A stretch of 64,000 bases of DNA. Source: AP-15 sp963747735 (GTDB lineage: Bacteria; Pseudomonadota; Alphaproteobacteria; ATCC43930; CGMCC-115725). The translations under genes and the position numbers were made by a program. The stretch is from NCBI GenBank assembly GCA_963747735.1, contig CAVVGE010000007.1, positions 496,001 through 560,000 on the forward strand. Reading direction: 5' to 3'. This document shows positions 9,142 to 17,477 of the stretch, one piece after another (the stretch's first letter is position 1; each line of letters starts with the position of its first letter). The notes under the pieces are model-generated. The model worked only from the letters and a program-made list of their open reading frames with translations, had not been told where the DNA came from and did no database searches.

Positions 9142-9449
9142 GCCGGCCGCTCGCGCTCGCTATCGGGCCGCTCGCGCTCGCTATTGGGCTGGTCGCCGCG
9201 GCATTGCCGGCGGCGGCGCAGCAAGCCTTGCCGGCGGCGCAAGAGCGCCCGGCCACGGCGCCGCTGATGCTGCTGCCACGCCCGACCGACGCCGGCAAGC
9301 CGATCGTCTATGGCCCGGCATTTGCTGCCGAAGCGGACCGTGCGTGGCGACTCGGCTGCGCCCCGGCGCCGTCCTGCCGGGTGCGGCTACTCGGCGTTAT
9401 CGAAAAGAACGGCGCGGTGGCGCTGGAAGCGACGGCCTTCAAATGGTGA
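9138..9449 (+). CDS. Small exported protein of unknown function
   Basis: A 103-residue protein starting at GTG 9138, overlapping the peroxiredoxin stop by four bases. Its last codons overlap the start of panE, so it sits in a tightly coupled three-gene run. The N-terminus is a signal peptide whose hydrophobic core is built from a 21-base unit repeated in tandem (9147-9167 and 9168-9188, one mismatch), encoding PLALAIG twice. The mature part contains two cysteines (GCAPAPSCRV) likely to form a disulfide. Not recognised; probably periplasmic. Confidence 0.6.
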   Translation: MSRPLALAIGPLALAIGLVAAALPAAAQQALPAAQERPATAPLMLLPRPTDAGKPIVYGPAFAAEADRAWRLGCAPAPSCRVRLLGVIEKNGAVALEATAFKW

Positions 9450-10432
9450 ATCCATCGATCGCAGTGGTCGGCGCCGGTGCCGTCGGCAGCGCCGTCGTCT
9501 ATTCGCTGGCACAGGCCGGGTTTGCGCCAAAGCTCGTCGCTCGCGGCGCCGGGCTCGAGGCGATCCGCCGCGACGGGCTGTTTGTCGATAAATGGACAGG
9601 CGGCGGGTCGGTCCATATCGAGGCGTCGGGCGACGCCGCCGATTTCGGGCCGCAAGATCTGGTGATCGGCACGATGAAGGCGCAGGACTGGCCGGCCGCG
9701 CTGCCGGCGCTGCTGCCGCTCCTCGGGCAAGAAAGCGTGCTGCTGCCGGTCATCAACGGCGTGCCGTGGTGGTATTTCGACAATCCCCGCAGCGCGTTCG
9801 CCGGCGAGCGGGTCGCCGCCGTCGATCCGCAGGGGGCCTTGCTCGCCGCGTTGCCGGCCGAGCGGGTCGTCGGCTCGGTCGTCTATCTGGGGGCGAACCG
9901 CACCGCGCCCGGCAAGGTGCGCTGGACCAGCGGCAACAAATTCGTGATCGGCGAGGCGGCGGGCCCGGTGCGCGAGCGCACCCAAACCGTCGCCGCGGTG
10001 CTGCGCCAAGCCGGGTTCGACGCTACCGTCACCGACGACATCCGCGGCGAGGTCTGGGCAAAGCTCCTCGGCAATGCCGCAATCAACCCGCTTTCGGTCG
10101 TCGCCCGCGCCCGGATCGACGAGATCATGGCCGATGCCGGCTTGGGGCAGATCGCGCTCGCGGCAATGCACGAGGTGGCCGCGGTGGCCGCCGCGGTCGG
10201 CGCGCCGTCGAAGATGGAGGTCCAAAAGCGCTACGAGATCAATGCCGAGCTCGGCGCCTTTCGCACCTCGATGCTGCAGGATTACGAGGCTGGCCGGCCG
10301 CTCGAATTGGGCGCCCTGGTCGATGCCGTGGTCGAGATCGGCGCGCGGCTCGGTGTCGCGGCCCCGATGACCGCGGCGCTCGGCGCCCTCGCCCGCCGCG
10401 CCGCCGAAATCCGCGATGCCCGCGATCAATAG
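9443..10432 (+). CDS. panE: 2-dehydropantoate 2-reductase (ketopantoate reductase family)
   Basis: A 329-residue NADPH-dependent reductase of the ketopantoate reductase (PanE/ApbA) family. The N-terminal Rossmann motif is AVVGAGAVGSAVVYSLAQAG. The central KLLGNAAINPLS segment contains the catalytic-region Lys and Asn, and the C-terminal helical domain has the usual SMLQDYEAGRPLELGALV segment. It makes pantoate for coenzyme A synthesis, although many soil bacteria carry several paralogues with other substrates. ATG 9443 overlaps the upstream stop. Its last 17 bases (10416-10432) are repeated immediately downstream. Confidence 0.85.
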   Translation: MVNPSIAVVGAGAVGSAVVYSLAQAGFAPKLVARGAGLEAIRRDGLFVDKWTGGGSVHIEASGDAADFGPQDLVIGTMKAQDWPAALPALLPLLGQESVLLPVINGVPWWYFDNPRSAFAGERVAAVDPQGALLAALPAERVVGSVVYLGANRTAPGKVRWTSGNKFVIGEAAGPVRERTQTVAAVLRQAGFDATVTDDIRGEVWAKLLGNAAINPLSVVARARIDEIMADAGLGQIALAAMHEVAAVAAAVGAPSKMEVQKRYEINAELGAFRTSMLQDYEAGRPLELGALVDAVVEIGARLGVAAPMTAALGALARRAAEIRDARDQ

Positions 10433-10449
10433 ATGCCCGCGATCAATAG
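10416..10449. repeat. 17-bp tandem duplication at a convergent gene junction
   Basis: The 17-base unit ATGCCCGCGATCAATAG occurs twice with no mismatch, at 10416-10432 and 10433-10449. The first copy is the 3' end and stop codon of panE. The second copy supplies the stop codon (TCA on this strand, at 10443-10445) of the convergent flavoprotein gene. The duplication therefore separates two genes that would otherwise overlap. Confidence 0.85.
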
Positions 10450-12000
10450 ACGTCGCGCAGATAGCGCCGCGTGCGGGCCAGATCGGCCAGGTATAATTTT
10501 GCCGCTGCGGTGCCCATCGCGCCCTGCCGGGCGATGATCGCGGCGAGCGCGGCATCGACGTCCTTGGCCATCGCCGCAGCGCCGCAGACAAAGACGTAGG
10601 CGCCTTCCTCGATCCAGCGCCACAGCTCGGCGGCGTGCTCGCGCATGCGCTGCTGGACATAGACCCGTTCCGGCTGGTCGCGGGAAAAGGCGGTGTCGAG
10701 CCGGGTCAGCAGCCCGTCGCGGTGGTATGCCGCCAATTCCTCGCCGTAAAGAAAATCCGAGCCGCGGTGCCGGTCGCCGAAGAAGAGCCAGTTGCGCCCC
10801 CCGGCGCCGAGCGCCCGGCGCTCCTGCAAAAATGCGCGGAACGGGGCGACCCCGGTGCCGGGCCCGATCATGACGATCGGCGCGGCGCCATCGGCCGGCA
10901 GGCGGAAATCGCGCCCGGGCTGCACAAAGACCGGGACCATCGCACCCGGCGGCGCGCGTTCGGCGAGAAATACCGAGGCAACCCCTTTGCGCAGGCGGCC
11001 GCGCTGTTGCCAGCGCACGGCCGACACGGTCAGATGCGCGGCGCTGCCGACATGCTTTGGCGAAGACGCGATTGAATAAAGCCGCGGCTGCAGCAGGTCG
11101 AGCGCCGACAGCAATTCCTGGACCGGCGGGCGCGCCGAGGGAAAAGCGATCAAGAGGTCGAGCAAATCGGCGCCGTCGGGCTCGGCGCCGGGATAGCCCT
11201 CGGCCAACGCCTGGAGGCGGCTCGAACTCGCCGGCTTCGGGGGCGCGCGAGGCCAGCACCTCGATCGCCGCGTCGGACGGGCGCCCGATATCGCACACCA
11301 CCCTCAGCGCTTCCCGCAAGGTTCTTCGCGTGCCGTCGGAGCAGTCGTATTCGTCCGCGCCGCGCGCCTTCAGCAGCTCGATGATGGCTTCGACGGTCTG
11401 CGGGCAATTTTCGGCATGGACACCGAGGCTGTCGCCGACCTCGTAGGAAAGCCCGCTCGCAGCGAGGTCGAAGACGACATGGCGGGTGTCCTTTTCCGAC
11501 CCGGCGCCGTTGAGCCGCGCAACATCTTCGAGCCGCGCCACCATCCGCGCAGCCGAGGCGGGGGCAGGAGGCGCCGGCGCCGGCAGCGCCGGGCTCGCCG
11601 CTGCCGCGGGCGCCTCTTCCATCAGCTCTTTCAGCAGCCGCGCGGTCGCCTTGCCGCCGGGAATGCAGCGGCCGAGGCCCTTTTCCGCGCCCTCTGAAAT
11701 TGCTTCGGCATAGCTCCGGCACTGATAGCCGCATTGCCCGCAATCCTGCTGGGCCATCGCCGCCATCAGCCGGTCGGCGAGCGGCCGGCCCTCGGCGCGG
11801 CGAGCCCGCTCCTCGATCGGCAAGGTCATGTCGTGCCAGGGAAAATCCTCGATCGGCCCGGCCTCGGGGGCCACCGCCGTGGCACCCGGGCGGGCGACGA
11901 CCTGCGACCCGAAATAAGCGGCGAGCCAGCCGTCGAGCCAGGCGCGCTCGCCGGCGGCAAACGGGGCGCTAACGGGAAGGACGGGTGCCGGATGCGACAT
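10443..12000 (-). CDS. Sulfite/nitrite reductase flavoprotein with N-terminal Fe-S domain (one frameshift)
   Basis: Electron-donor flavoprotein for the adjacent siroheme reductase, read in two frames. From ATG 12000 the first part has an iron-sulfur motif, CGQCGYQC with a later Cys in GRCIPGG (about residues 88-113). A Pro/Ala linker and the start of a CysJ-like FAD-binding domain follow (YEVGDSLGVHAENCP). The frame then breaks, and the rest continues in another frame from about 11219, with RLYSIASSP (FAD), GPGTGVAPFRAFLQER (NADPH) and a C-terminal YLRDVY. Removing one C near 11219-11221 restores a smooth GEFERLQALAEG junction, so the lesion is a +1 insertion. The N-terminal Fe-S domain replaces the flavodoxin domain of classical CysJ. 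Either a sequencing error or a recent mutation. Confidence 0.8.
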
Positions 12001-12012
12001 CGGGTTTGGCCC

Positions 12013-13764
12013 TCAATCGCAGCACCGCTGCAGCTCGGCGACGGTGCAGCGCCTGGTGAATTGGTGAAAGGATTCGGCCGCGTCGCGGCGCCGTGCCAGA
12101 TAGGCGCGGAGCAGGCGCTCGAGCCGCATCGGCACCTCGGCCATCGGCACGCCCGGCCAGATTTCGCGCGCGAGCGACCGCTCGCTTCCGGCACCGCCGC
12201 CGACGCAGATCGTATAGCCCTCGACCATGTCGTCGCCGACCCGGCTGCCGAGGAGCCCGATATCGCCGACATAATGCTGCGCGCAGGAATTCGGGCAGCC
12301 GGTCAGGTGGATGTTGATCGGCTGATCGAGCGGCACCCGGCTTTCGAGGTATTGGGCGATCGCCAGCGCCTGGCCCTTGGTGTCGGTCGCGGCGAATTTG
12401 CAGCCGGTGCTCCCGGTGCAGGCGACGAGCCCGCCGCGAATGCCGCTGGCCGTGGTGGCAAGGCCGAGCGCGGTGATCCGCGCCTCGGCCTCGGCCAAAC
12501 GGGCGTCCGGAATGTCGCAGAGAATAAGGTTCTGCCACACCGTGAGCCGGACCGCGCCGCTCCCCAGCTCGCGCGCGGCATCGGCGAGCCCGCGCAGCTG
12601 CGCAGCCGCGAGCCGGCCGACCGGCAGCACCACCCCGATATACCAAAGCCCGGGCTGCTTTTGCCGATGGACGCCGATATGGCCGTGCTTCAGCACGGGC
12701 CCGCGCGGCTTGCCGGCGGATAACGGCGCAACGAGCGGGTTGAACGGGATTTCTTTGGCGACCGCGGCCATAAACCGCTCCAGACCCCAGTCCGCGAGCA
12801 GATATTTGAGCCGCGCGCGTTTGCGGTCGGTGCGGTCGCCATCGGCGATAAACACTCGAAGCACGGCTGCCGCCATCGGCACGCATTCTTCGGGCGCCAG
12901 CATCACGCCGGCGTCGGCGGCGAAATCGCCGTGGCCGGTCACTCCGCCGAGCAGCATGCGGAAATAGACGCCGGGCGGGATGCCGGCGCCCGAAGAATGC
13001 GTGCCGATGGCGGCGGCCGCGACCGCGGCAAAGCCGATGTCGTTGGTGTCTTCGAGCACGCCGACCCGGCCGCCCCCGTCAAAGGCGATGTTGAATTTGC
13101 GCGGCAGCCCATAGAGCTCGCGGTGGTTCAGGATGTGGTGGTGCAGCAGGCGGGCGAGCGGGCGCGTGTCGATCAGCTCCTGCGGGTCGATGCCGGCGGT
13201 CGGGCTGCCGGTGATGTTGCGGATGTTGTCGGCGCCGGACCCGCGCGAGGTCAGGCCCAGATCCTCCAGCGCCATCAGCACCGCAACCGCATCGCCGGCG
13301 GCGATCTCGCGGATCTGCAGATTGGCGCGCGTCGTCACATCGGCGTAGCCCCCGCCATACTGCTCGGCGATGTCGGCGATGCCATGCAGCTGGTGCGCGT
13401 CGAGGCTGCCGTTCGGCATGCGCAGCCGGCACATGAACGAATCCTGCGCGGGTGCTGCGTAAAACAGGCCAAAAAACTTGTGGCGGAAAACGTCGAGCCC
13501 TTTGGGAAACCGGCCGGCGGCGCCGTTGGCGACAAGCTCGTCCCACATGTCGAGCGGGTGGCCTTGCCGCTTTGCCATCTCCTCGGGCGTCAACGACTTG
13601 CCTTGGGCGAGAAAGCGGTCCTGCGCCTGGCGATGGATATCGGGCGAGGCATGCTCGACCGATGGGGCCGCCGCTTCTTGCGACGGGGCGCGCTTTGCGG
13701 CAATGCCGCTCATAAAGCCTTCGAGGTAGCGTTTCTGCTCCTCGCTCAGACCTGCTTCCGCCAT
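12013..13764 (-). CDS. nirA: Siroheme nitrite/sulfite reductase (NirA family)
   Basis: A 583-residue siroheme and 4Fe-4S reductase with the duplicated ferredoxin-like halves of the family. The cluster/siroheme cysteines are visible as C-x5-C in ACTGSTGCKF and C-x3-C in LTGCPNSCAQ (about residues 436-485). The N-terminal half has DSFMCRLRMPNG and the ADVTTRANLQ siroheme-contact segment. It performs the six-electron reduction of nitrite to ammonia or sulfite to sulfide. Pairing with a NirC-type channel across the divergent region, and the sigma-54 promoter match upstream, favour nitrite. The flavoprotein gene starts 13 bases after its stop, so they form an operon. Confidence 0.88.
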   Translation of the reverse strand: MAEAGLSEEQKRYLEGFMSGIAAKRAPSQEAAAPSVEHASPDIHRQAQDRFLAQGKSLTPEEMAKRQGHPLDMWDELVANGAAGRFPKGLDVFRHKFFGLFYAAPAQDSFMCRLRMPNGSLDAHQLHGIADIAEQYGGGYADVTTRANLQIREIAAGDAVAVLMALEDLGLTSRGSGADNIRNITGSPTAGIDPQELIDTRPLARLLHHHILNHRELYGLPRKFNIAFDGGGRVGVLEDTNDIGFAAVAAAAIGTHSSGAGIPPGVYFRMLLGGVTGHGDFAADAGVMLAPEECVPMAAAVLRVFIADGDRTDRKRARLKYLLADWGLERFMAAVAKEIPFNPLVAPLSAGKPRGPVLKHGHIGVHRQKQPGLWYIGVVLPVGRLAAAQLRGLADAARELGSGAVRLTVWQNLILCDIPDARLAEAEARITALGLATTASGIRGGLVACTGSTGCKFAATDTKGQALAIAQYLESRVPLDQPINIHLTGCPNSCAQHYVGDIGLLGSRVGDDMVEGYTICVGGGAGSERSLAREIWPGVPMAEVPMRLERLLRAYLARRRDAAESFHQFTRRCTVAELQRCCD

Positions 13765-13801
13765 CGCCTGCCGCTCTGCGCTCCTGACGTCGCAGAGCTA
13801 C

Positions 13802-13816
13802 GCAATTTCGATGCCA
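13802..13816 (-). promoter_or_regulatory. Sigma-54 (-24/-12) promoter for nirA operon
   Basis: On the minus strand the sequence reads TGGCATCGAAATTGC. The invariant GG (-24) and GC (-12) are separated by exactly 10 bases, as required by the sigma-54 consensus TGGCACG-N4-TTGC. The predicted transcript start is near 13790, about 26 bases before the nirA ATG. It is inferred from sequence only. Confidence 0.65.
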
Positions 13817-14073
13817 TGAAGCCACGAGCTGGTCATTCCGGGGGGTGGGGCCCCGGTTCGGGCCGATCGCCCGCCCGAGGACAGGCTCCGCCCGCGAGCC
13901 CGAAACCCACGCCCACCGGCCGCCGATAACGCAGGCGAGCAGAGGCGGTTCATAGAACGAGCGGTGCGCGTCTTTGCCTCAATCTCATGCTGCGTTGCAG
14001 CACGATGGGCGATTTTTGAGCAGCCGTCGCACTTTGCGCCCGTCATGCAGCGCAGCAACCCAGCAATACGCCG

Positions 14074-14088
14074 TGGCATGCTTCTTGC
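14074..14088 (+). promoter_or_regulatory. Sigma-54 (-24/-12) promoter for nirC
   Basis: TGGCATGCTTCTTGC matches the sigma-54 consensus, with GG and GC separated by 10 bases. The predicted transcript start is near 14100, immediately ahead of the GGAGGTG ribosome-binding site at 14104-14110. The leader would be only about 16 bases. Together with the mirror-image site at 13802-13816 it makes nitrogen control of this locus likely. Confidence 0.68.
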
Positions 14089-14115
14089 CCAGGAATGCCG
14101 ATCGGAGGTGATGCG

Positions 14116-14925
14116 ATGTATCTCGAAACCGTCGATCAATTGGCCGTTGCCGCGGCCGGGAAGAGCGCTTTTCTCAAACGCTCGCCATTGGGCTTCTGGA
14201 TCAGCGCGATGATGGCCGGCGCCTATGTCGGGCTCGGCGTCATTTTGATCTTCAGCATCGGCTCGGACATAGATCCCGCTTACCGGTCGCTGATCATGGG
14301 CGCCTCGTTCGGCATCGCGCTGACCCTCGTGGTGTTTGCCGGCTCCGACCTCTTTACCGGCCACACCATGCTGATGCCGCTCGGCGTGCTGCGCGGCCGG
14401 GTGAGCCTCAAGGAGCTCGGCGCGTGCTGGGCCGTCGCCTGGCTCGGCAACCTCGCCGGCTGCGCGGTGCTCGCGGCCCTTTTTATCGCTGGCGGCGGCG
14501 GGTCGGTGCTCCATGCCAAAAGCGATTTCATCATGAAGGTCGCGGCGGCCAAGATGACCGCACCCGACCTTTCGCTGTTCGCGCGCGCGGTCTTGTGCAA
14601 CTGGCTCGTCTGCCTGTCGCTGTGGATGGCGGCGCGGATGCAGAGCGACGCGGCAAAGTGCATCGCGATCTTCTGGTGCCTCTTCGGGTTTGTCGGCAGC
14701 GGCTACGAGCATTCGATCGCCAACATGACCTTGTTTCTGATCGCGCTCCTTTCGCCGCATCCGGACGCGGTAAGCTGGGGCGGCTTCGTGCACAACATGG
14801 TGTGGGTGACGTTTGGCAATGCCGTCGCCGGCGCGCTCTTTATGGCGACCGGCTATTGGGCCGCTTCCCGCCCCGAGCGCGCGCCGATGCCGGCGCTGCG
14901 CGCGCTCGGCGACGCGGCCGACTAA
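14116..14925 (+). CDS. nirC: Formate/nitrite transporter family channel (NirC type)
   Basis: A 269-residue membrane channel of the FNT family. Six transmembrane helices are evident. The repeat-1 signature is near AGSDLFTGHTMLMPLG, and the second half has ARAVLCNWLVCLSLWMA and the SGYEHSIANM motif with the central-pore histidine. It conducts nitrite (or formate) across the inner membrane. The ATG at 14116 is fixed by GGAGGTG. Opposite the nitrite/sulfite reductase pair it most likely imports nitrite for assimilation. The C-terminus is full length and intact. Confidence 0.9.
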   Translation: MYLETVDQLAVAAAGKSAFLKRSPLGFWISAMMAGAYVGLGVILIFSIGSDIDPAYRSLIMGASFGIALTLVVFAGSDLFTGHTMLMPLGVLRGRVSLKELGACWAVAWLGNLAGCAVLAALFIAGGGGSVLHAKSDFIMKVAAAKMTAPDLSLFARAVLCNWLVCLSLWMAARMQSDAAKCIAIFWCLFGFVGSGYEHSIANMTLFLIALLSPHPDAVSWGGFVHNMVWVTFGNAVAGALFMATGYWAASRPERAPMPALRALGDAAD

Positions 14926-15107
14926 AGCGTGATCGAGCAATATCGAACAGCTCCCCTTTTCTTTTGGCAGGTCCCGCGACAGCGCTGGGGTGACCCTGCG
15001 CCGGCCTCGACGACGGCCGGGCACGCGATCGCCGGCCGCACTCGGCTTGACGGCGGCGGGCCGGTCGCCAAAGCTGCCGCCGGCGATCAAGCGGGAAAGG
15101 GATGCCG

Positions 15108-16249
15108 ATGCTGCCGCTCGTTCTCTCGTCCGACTCGCACGTGTTCGAGCCGCCCGATTTGTGGCAGACCCGCATCGATCGGGCGTTCCGGGATCGTGCG
15201 CCGCGGATCGAGCGGATCGACGGTGGCGACTGCGTCGTGGTCGAGAAGGACCAGATCCTCTCCGGGATCGGCCTGATCTCGAACGCCGGCGCGCGGTTCG
15301 CGGCGCCCGAGACGATCACCGCCCAAGGCCGCTTCGAAGACGTGCTGCGCGGCGGGTACGACCCCGCGCAGCATCTCCGGGATATGGCCCTCGACGGGGT
15401 GGCGGGCGAAGTCCTCTATCCGAGCCAGGGGCTGTTTTACTTCAAAATCGCGGAACCGGCGCTGATGTCGGCGATCTTTCGCGCCTACAACGACTGGCTC
15501 GCCGAGTTCTGCCGCACCGATCCCGCGCGGTTGAAGGGTGTGGCGATGATCAACCTCGACGACGTCGGGGACGCGACCAGGGAGCTGGAGCGCGCCGCCC
15601 GCCTCGGCCTCTCGCGGCGGCATGATCACCGAATATCCGGCCGAGGACCGGCGCTACGACCAGCCTGAATACGAGAAGTTCTGGGCCACCGCTGCCGCGC
15701 TCGATATGCCATTGAGCCTGCATACGGCGACGCGGCGGCAGGGCAAGATCCGCGGCGCCGGTCCCGGAACATTGCGCGACGCCAGCAGCCGCGCCACCAA
15801 GGCGTTCTATCCGGCATTGTCGCTGTGCGACATGATCTTCTCCGGCGTCTTCGAGCGCCATCCGCGCCTGACCCTGGCCATCGTCGAGTTCGAGCTCTCC
15901 TGGGCGCCCAACGTGCTCACCTCGATGGATTACACCTACCGCGAGCGCCACGCCGAGGCGATCTACCGGTTCAAGAACGGCATGCTGCCCGAGCGACTTC
16001 TTCCGCCGCAACGTCGTCTTGAGCTTTCAGGAGGACGCCATCGGCATCCGCCTGCGCGACGTGATCGGCGTCGATAACATGATGTGGGGCTCGGACTATC
16101 CGCACAGCGAATTGACCTTTCCCCAATCGCGCAAGATCCTGTCCGAGATCCTGGCGGGCGTGCCAGCCGGCGAGCAGGCCAAGATCGCCGCCCTCAACAC
16201 CGCCCGCGTCTACAATTTCGACGCGGCGAAGCTGACCGCCCCTGCTTGA
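15108..16249 (+). pseudogene. Amidohydrolase family 2, broken by two frameshifts
   Basis: The product would resemble the enzyme at 216-1328. Segment one (15108 to about 15612) has SSDSHVFEPPDLW and ends in ELERAARLGL. Segment two (about 15613-15990) continues with RGGMITEYP, HTATRRQGK and DMIFSGVFERHPRL. Segment three (about 15994-16249) has FRRNVVLSFQ, MMWGSDYPHSELTFP and a normal C-terminus. Each junction is repaired by deleting one base (near 15612 and 15993), so both lesions are +1 insertions. Metal-ligand motifs at both ends survive, so the gene is either very recently dead or mis-sequenced. An ATG at 15102 is also in frame. Confidence 0.82.
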
Positions 16250-16312
16250 AGCGCGCCAGGCTGGTTCTATCGCTTAAGACATGACAATTCGGGCGACAGG
16301 CAGGCTGGGCTG

Positions 16313-16590
16313 TTGGCGGACACTCCCCATATCCGGTTTGAGTGGGATGATGCGAAAAACGATCGCTGCGTGCGAGATCGCGGGTTCGGTTTTGCCGATA
16401 TCCTGCCGGCATTCCTCGATCCGAACAGAAGGGTGGCGCGTGACGATCGGCAAGACTATGGCGAAGACCGTCTCATGCTCCACCCCCGCGGCGCCGGAGG
16501 GTTAGGTCGGGGCCGGCTACGCACGGCGGGAATCGGTGTACGAGGAGCACCGCCGCCCGCAAGGCAAACGCCAGGGAGAGGGACCGGTAT
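16313..16590 (+). pseudogene. brnT: BrnT-family toxin relic
   Basis: The start of a BrnT ribonuclease toxin is recognisable from a TTG at 16313: IRFEWDDAKNDR, then RGFGFADILPAFLDPNR and QDYGEDRLML. The normal core strand region is missing. A tail typical of BrnT (RRESVYEEHRR) appears in another frame at 16524-16556, with an in-frame stop at 16503 before it. The gene therefore has an internal deletion plus frameshift and cannot give a working toxin. It lies immediately upstream of an intact HTH antitoxin-like gene. Confidence 0.6.
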
Positions 16591-16954
16591 GGCGCGGACT
16601 GAAGCACGCCTCGATGCGACGAGAGCCGTCACGCGGCGGGGTCCCGCCGGCCCTTGGGAGCCGGTCGAGCCGCGAACCGATTGGGCGCGGGTCGATGCGA
16701 CCACCGAAGCGGAGATCGAACGCCAGGCCGCCTTCGATGATGCCGAAACAGCCCAGGATGCGGCGGCTTGGGCGCGGCGCGTTCGCAAGCGTTCCGGACT
16801 GTCGCAAGCCGAGTTCGCGCGCCGGATCGGCATATCTGTCGTGACAGTGCGCGGTTGGGAACAAGGTAAGCTCGTGCCGCAGGGTGCGGCCCGCGCCCTT
16901 CTGCGCGTGATCGACCGCGTGCCGGAAGCCGTGCTCGCGCTGAGCGCGAGCTGA
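16589..16954 (+). CDS. XRE-family HTH antitoxin (orphan partner of BrnT relic)
   Basis: A 121-residue protein with an acidic middle (WARVDATTEAEIERQ) resembling BrnA-type antitoxins and a C-terminal XRE helix-turn-helix. The HTH runs LSQAEFARRIGISVVTVRGW followed by EQGKLVPQGAARALL. ATG 16589 follows GGAGAGG. It would bind DNA and repress its own operon and, in a full locus, neutralise the toxin. The neighbouring toxin is decayed, so this is an orphan. A 69-base relic of a close relative of its HTH lies at 26109-26177. Confidence 0.7.
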   Translation: MARTEARLDATRAVTRRGPAGPWEPVEPRTDWARVDATTEAEIERQAAFDDAETAQDAAAWARRVRKRSGLSQAEFARRIGISVVTVRGWEQGKLVPQGAARALLRVIDRVPEAVLALSAS

Positions 16955-16976
16955 ACCACTCGCGATTTCGACGCAT

Positions 16977-17159
16977 CGACCTCGAACCGGGCCGGCGGCG
17001 GACCTCGAGGCGCTCGAGGATGCCCTGGTGCGCGTGTCGCACCTCGCCATGCACCTCGAAGGACACCTGGCAGAGCTGGACATCAATCCGCTGATGGTGC
17101 TGCCGTCAGGTCAGGGAGTGAAGGCGGTAGACGCCCTCGTCGTGTTTCGCGGCCCATAG
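16977..17159 (+). pseudogene. C-terminal fragment of an ATP-grasp acyl-CoA synthetase
   Basis: An open stretch without its own start encodes about 60 residues, including ELDINPLMVLPSGQGVKAVD and ALVVFRGP before a TAG at 17157-17159. The LDINPL block is the signature of the C-terminal ATP-grasp domain in NDP-forming acetyl-CoA/acyl-CoA synthetases. Only the last part of a roughly 700-residue enzyme is present, so this is a deletion remnant. It marks the left border of the atypical region beginning at about 17.2 kb. Confidence 0.6.
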
Positions 17160-17477
17160 CACTGCACGCGGCTGAGAGCCGGACCCAAAAGCTTGCACGG
17201 CCTAATTGTCGGCAGCAGCGGACTGCTTTGGAACCCACAACCGCCGCGCAGCTTTGGCGGCAGGAACCTCTCTTGATGCCCCATTCCAGCCGTTGGCATG
17301 GGCACCGGGGTCGGCTTAGGCGAGCAGCGTGTTGCCGATCCACGGTTTGCCGATTTATCCCGCGCATGGCAACGGCACTCCGGAAGCCAGGCAACCAAGA
17401 CCACTCCAAACTTATTCATCTCCGCCCAAGCGGAGATGACGTTTGACAGATCGCAAAAATGCTTTTAAACGGAGCGC
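17160..17477. other. Non-coding leader of the 17.5-20.2 kb module
   Basis: No convincing gene. Base composition becomes more AT-rich towards 17478. The only clear structure is a hairpin at 17417-17438. The bases before the next start (AAATGCTTTTAAACGGAGCGC) include a weak GGAG ribosome-binding site. Confidence 0.5.
17417..17438 (+). promoter_or_regulatory. Perfect inverted repeat / hairpin upstream of HTH-ATPase module
   Basis: CATCTCCGC and GCGGAGATG are exact reverse complements separated by CCAA. The arms are nine bases each, 40 bases before the start at 17478. It could be an operator for the first gene's own product (whose N-terminus looks like a winged helix) or an RNA hairpin in the leader. 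No T-run follows, so a terminator is unlikely. Confidence 0.5.

Larger units (their letters stand above)
13765..14115. promoter_or_regulatory. Divergent regulatory region between nirA and nirC
   Basis: This 351-base spacer holds no convincing gene. It contains a -24/-12 promoter match facing each way (see separate entries) and, between them, a perfect inverted repeat TGCTGC-GTT-GCAGCA at 13988-14002, about 86 bases upstream of the nirC promoter. That is a sensible place for an enhancer-binding activator such as NtrC, though the repeat does not match the standard NtrC site. Confidence 0.6.

Noticed and set aside
13798..15090. 430-codon minus-strand frame opposite nirC and its promoter
   Set aside because: Antisense to a full-length FNT channel and covering the regulatory spacer; no conserved motif.
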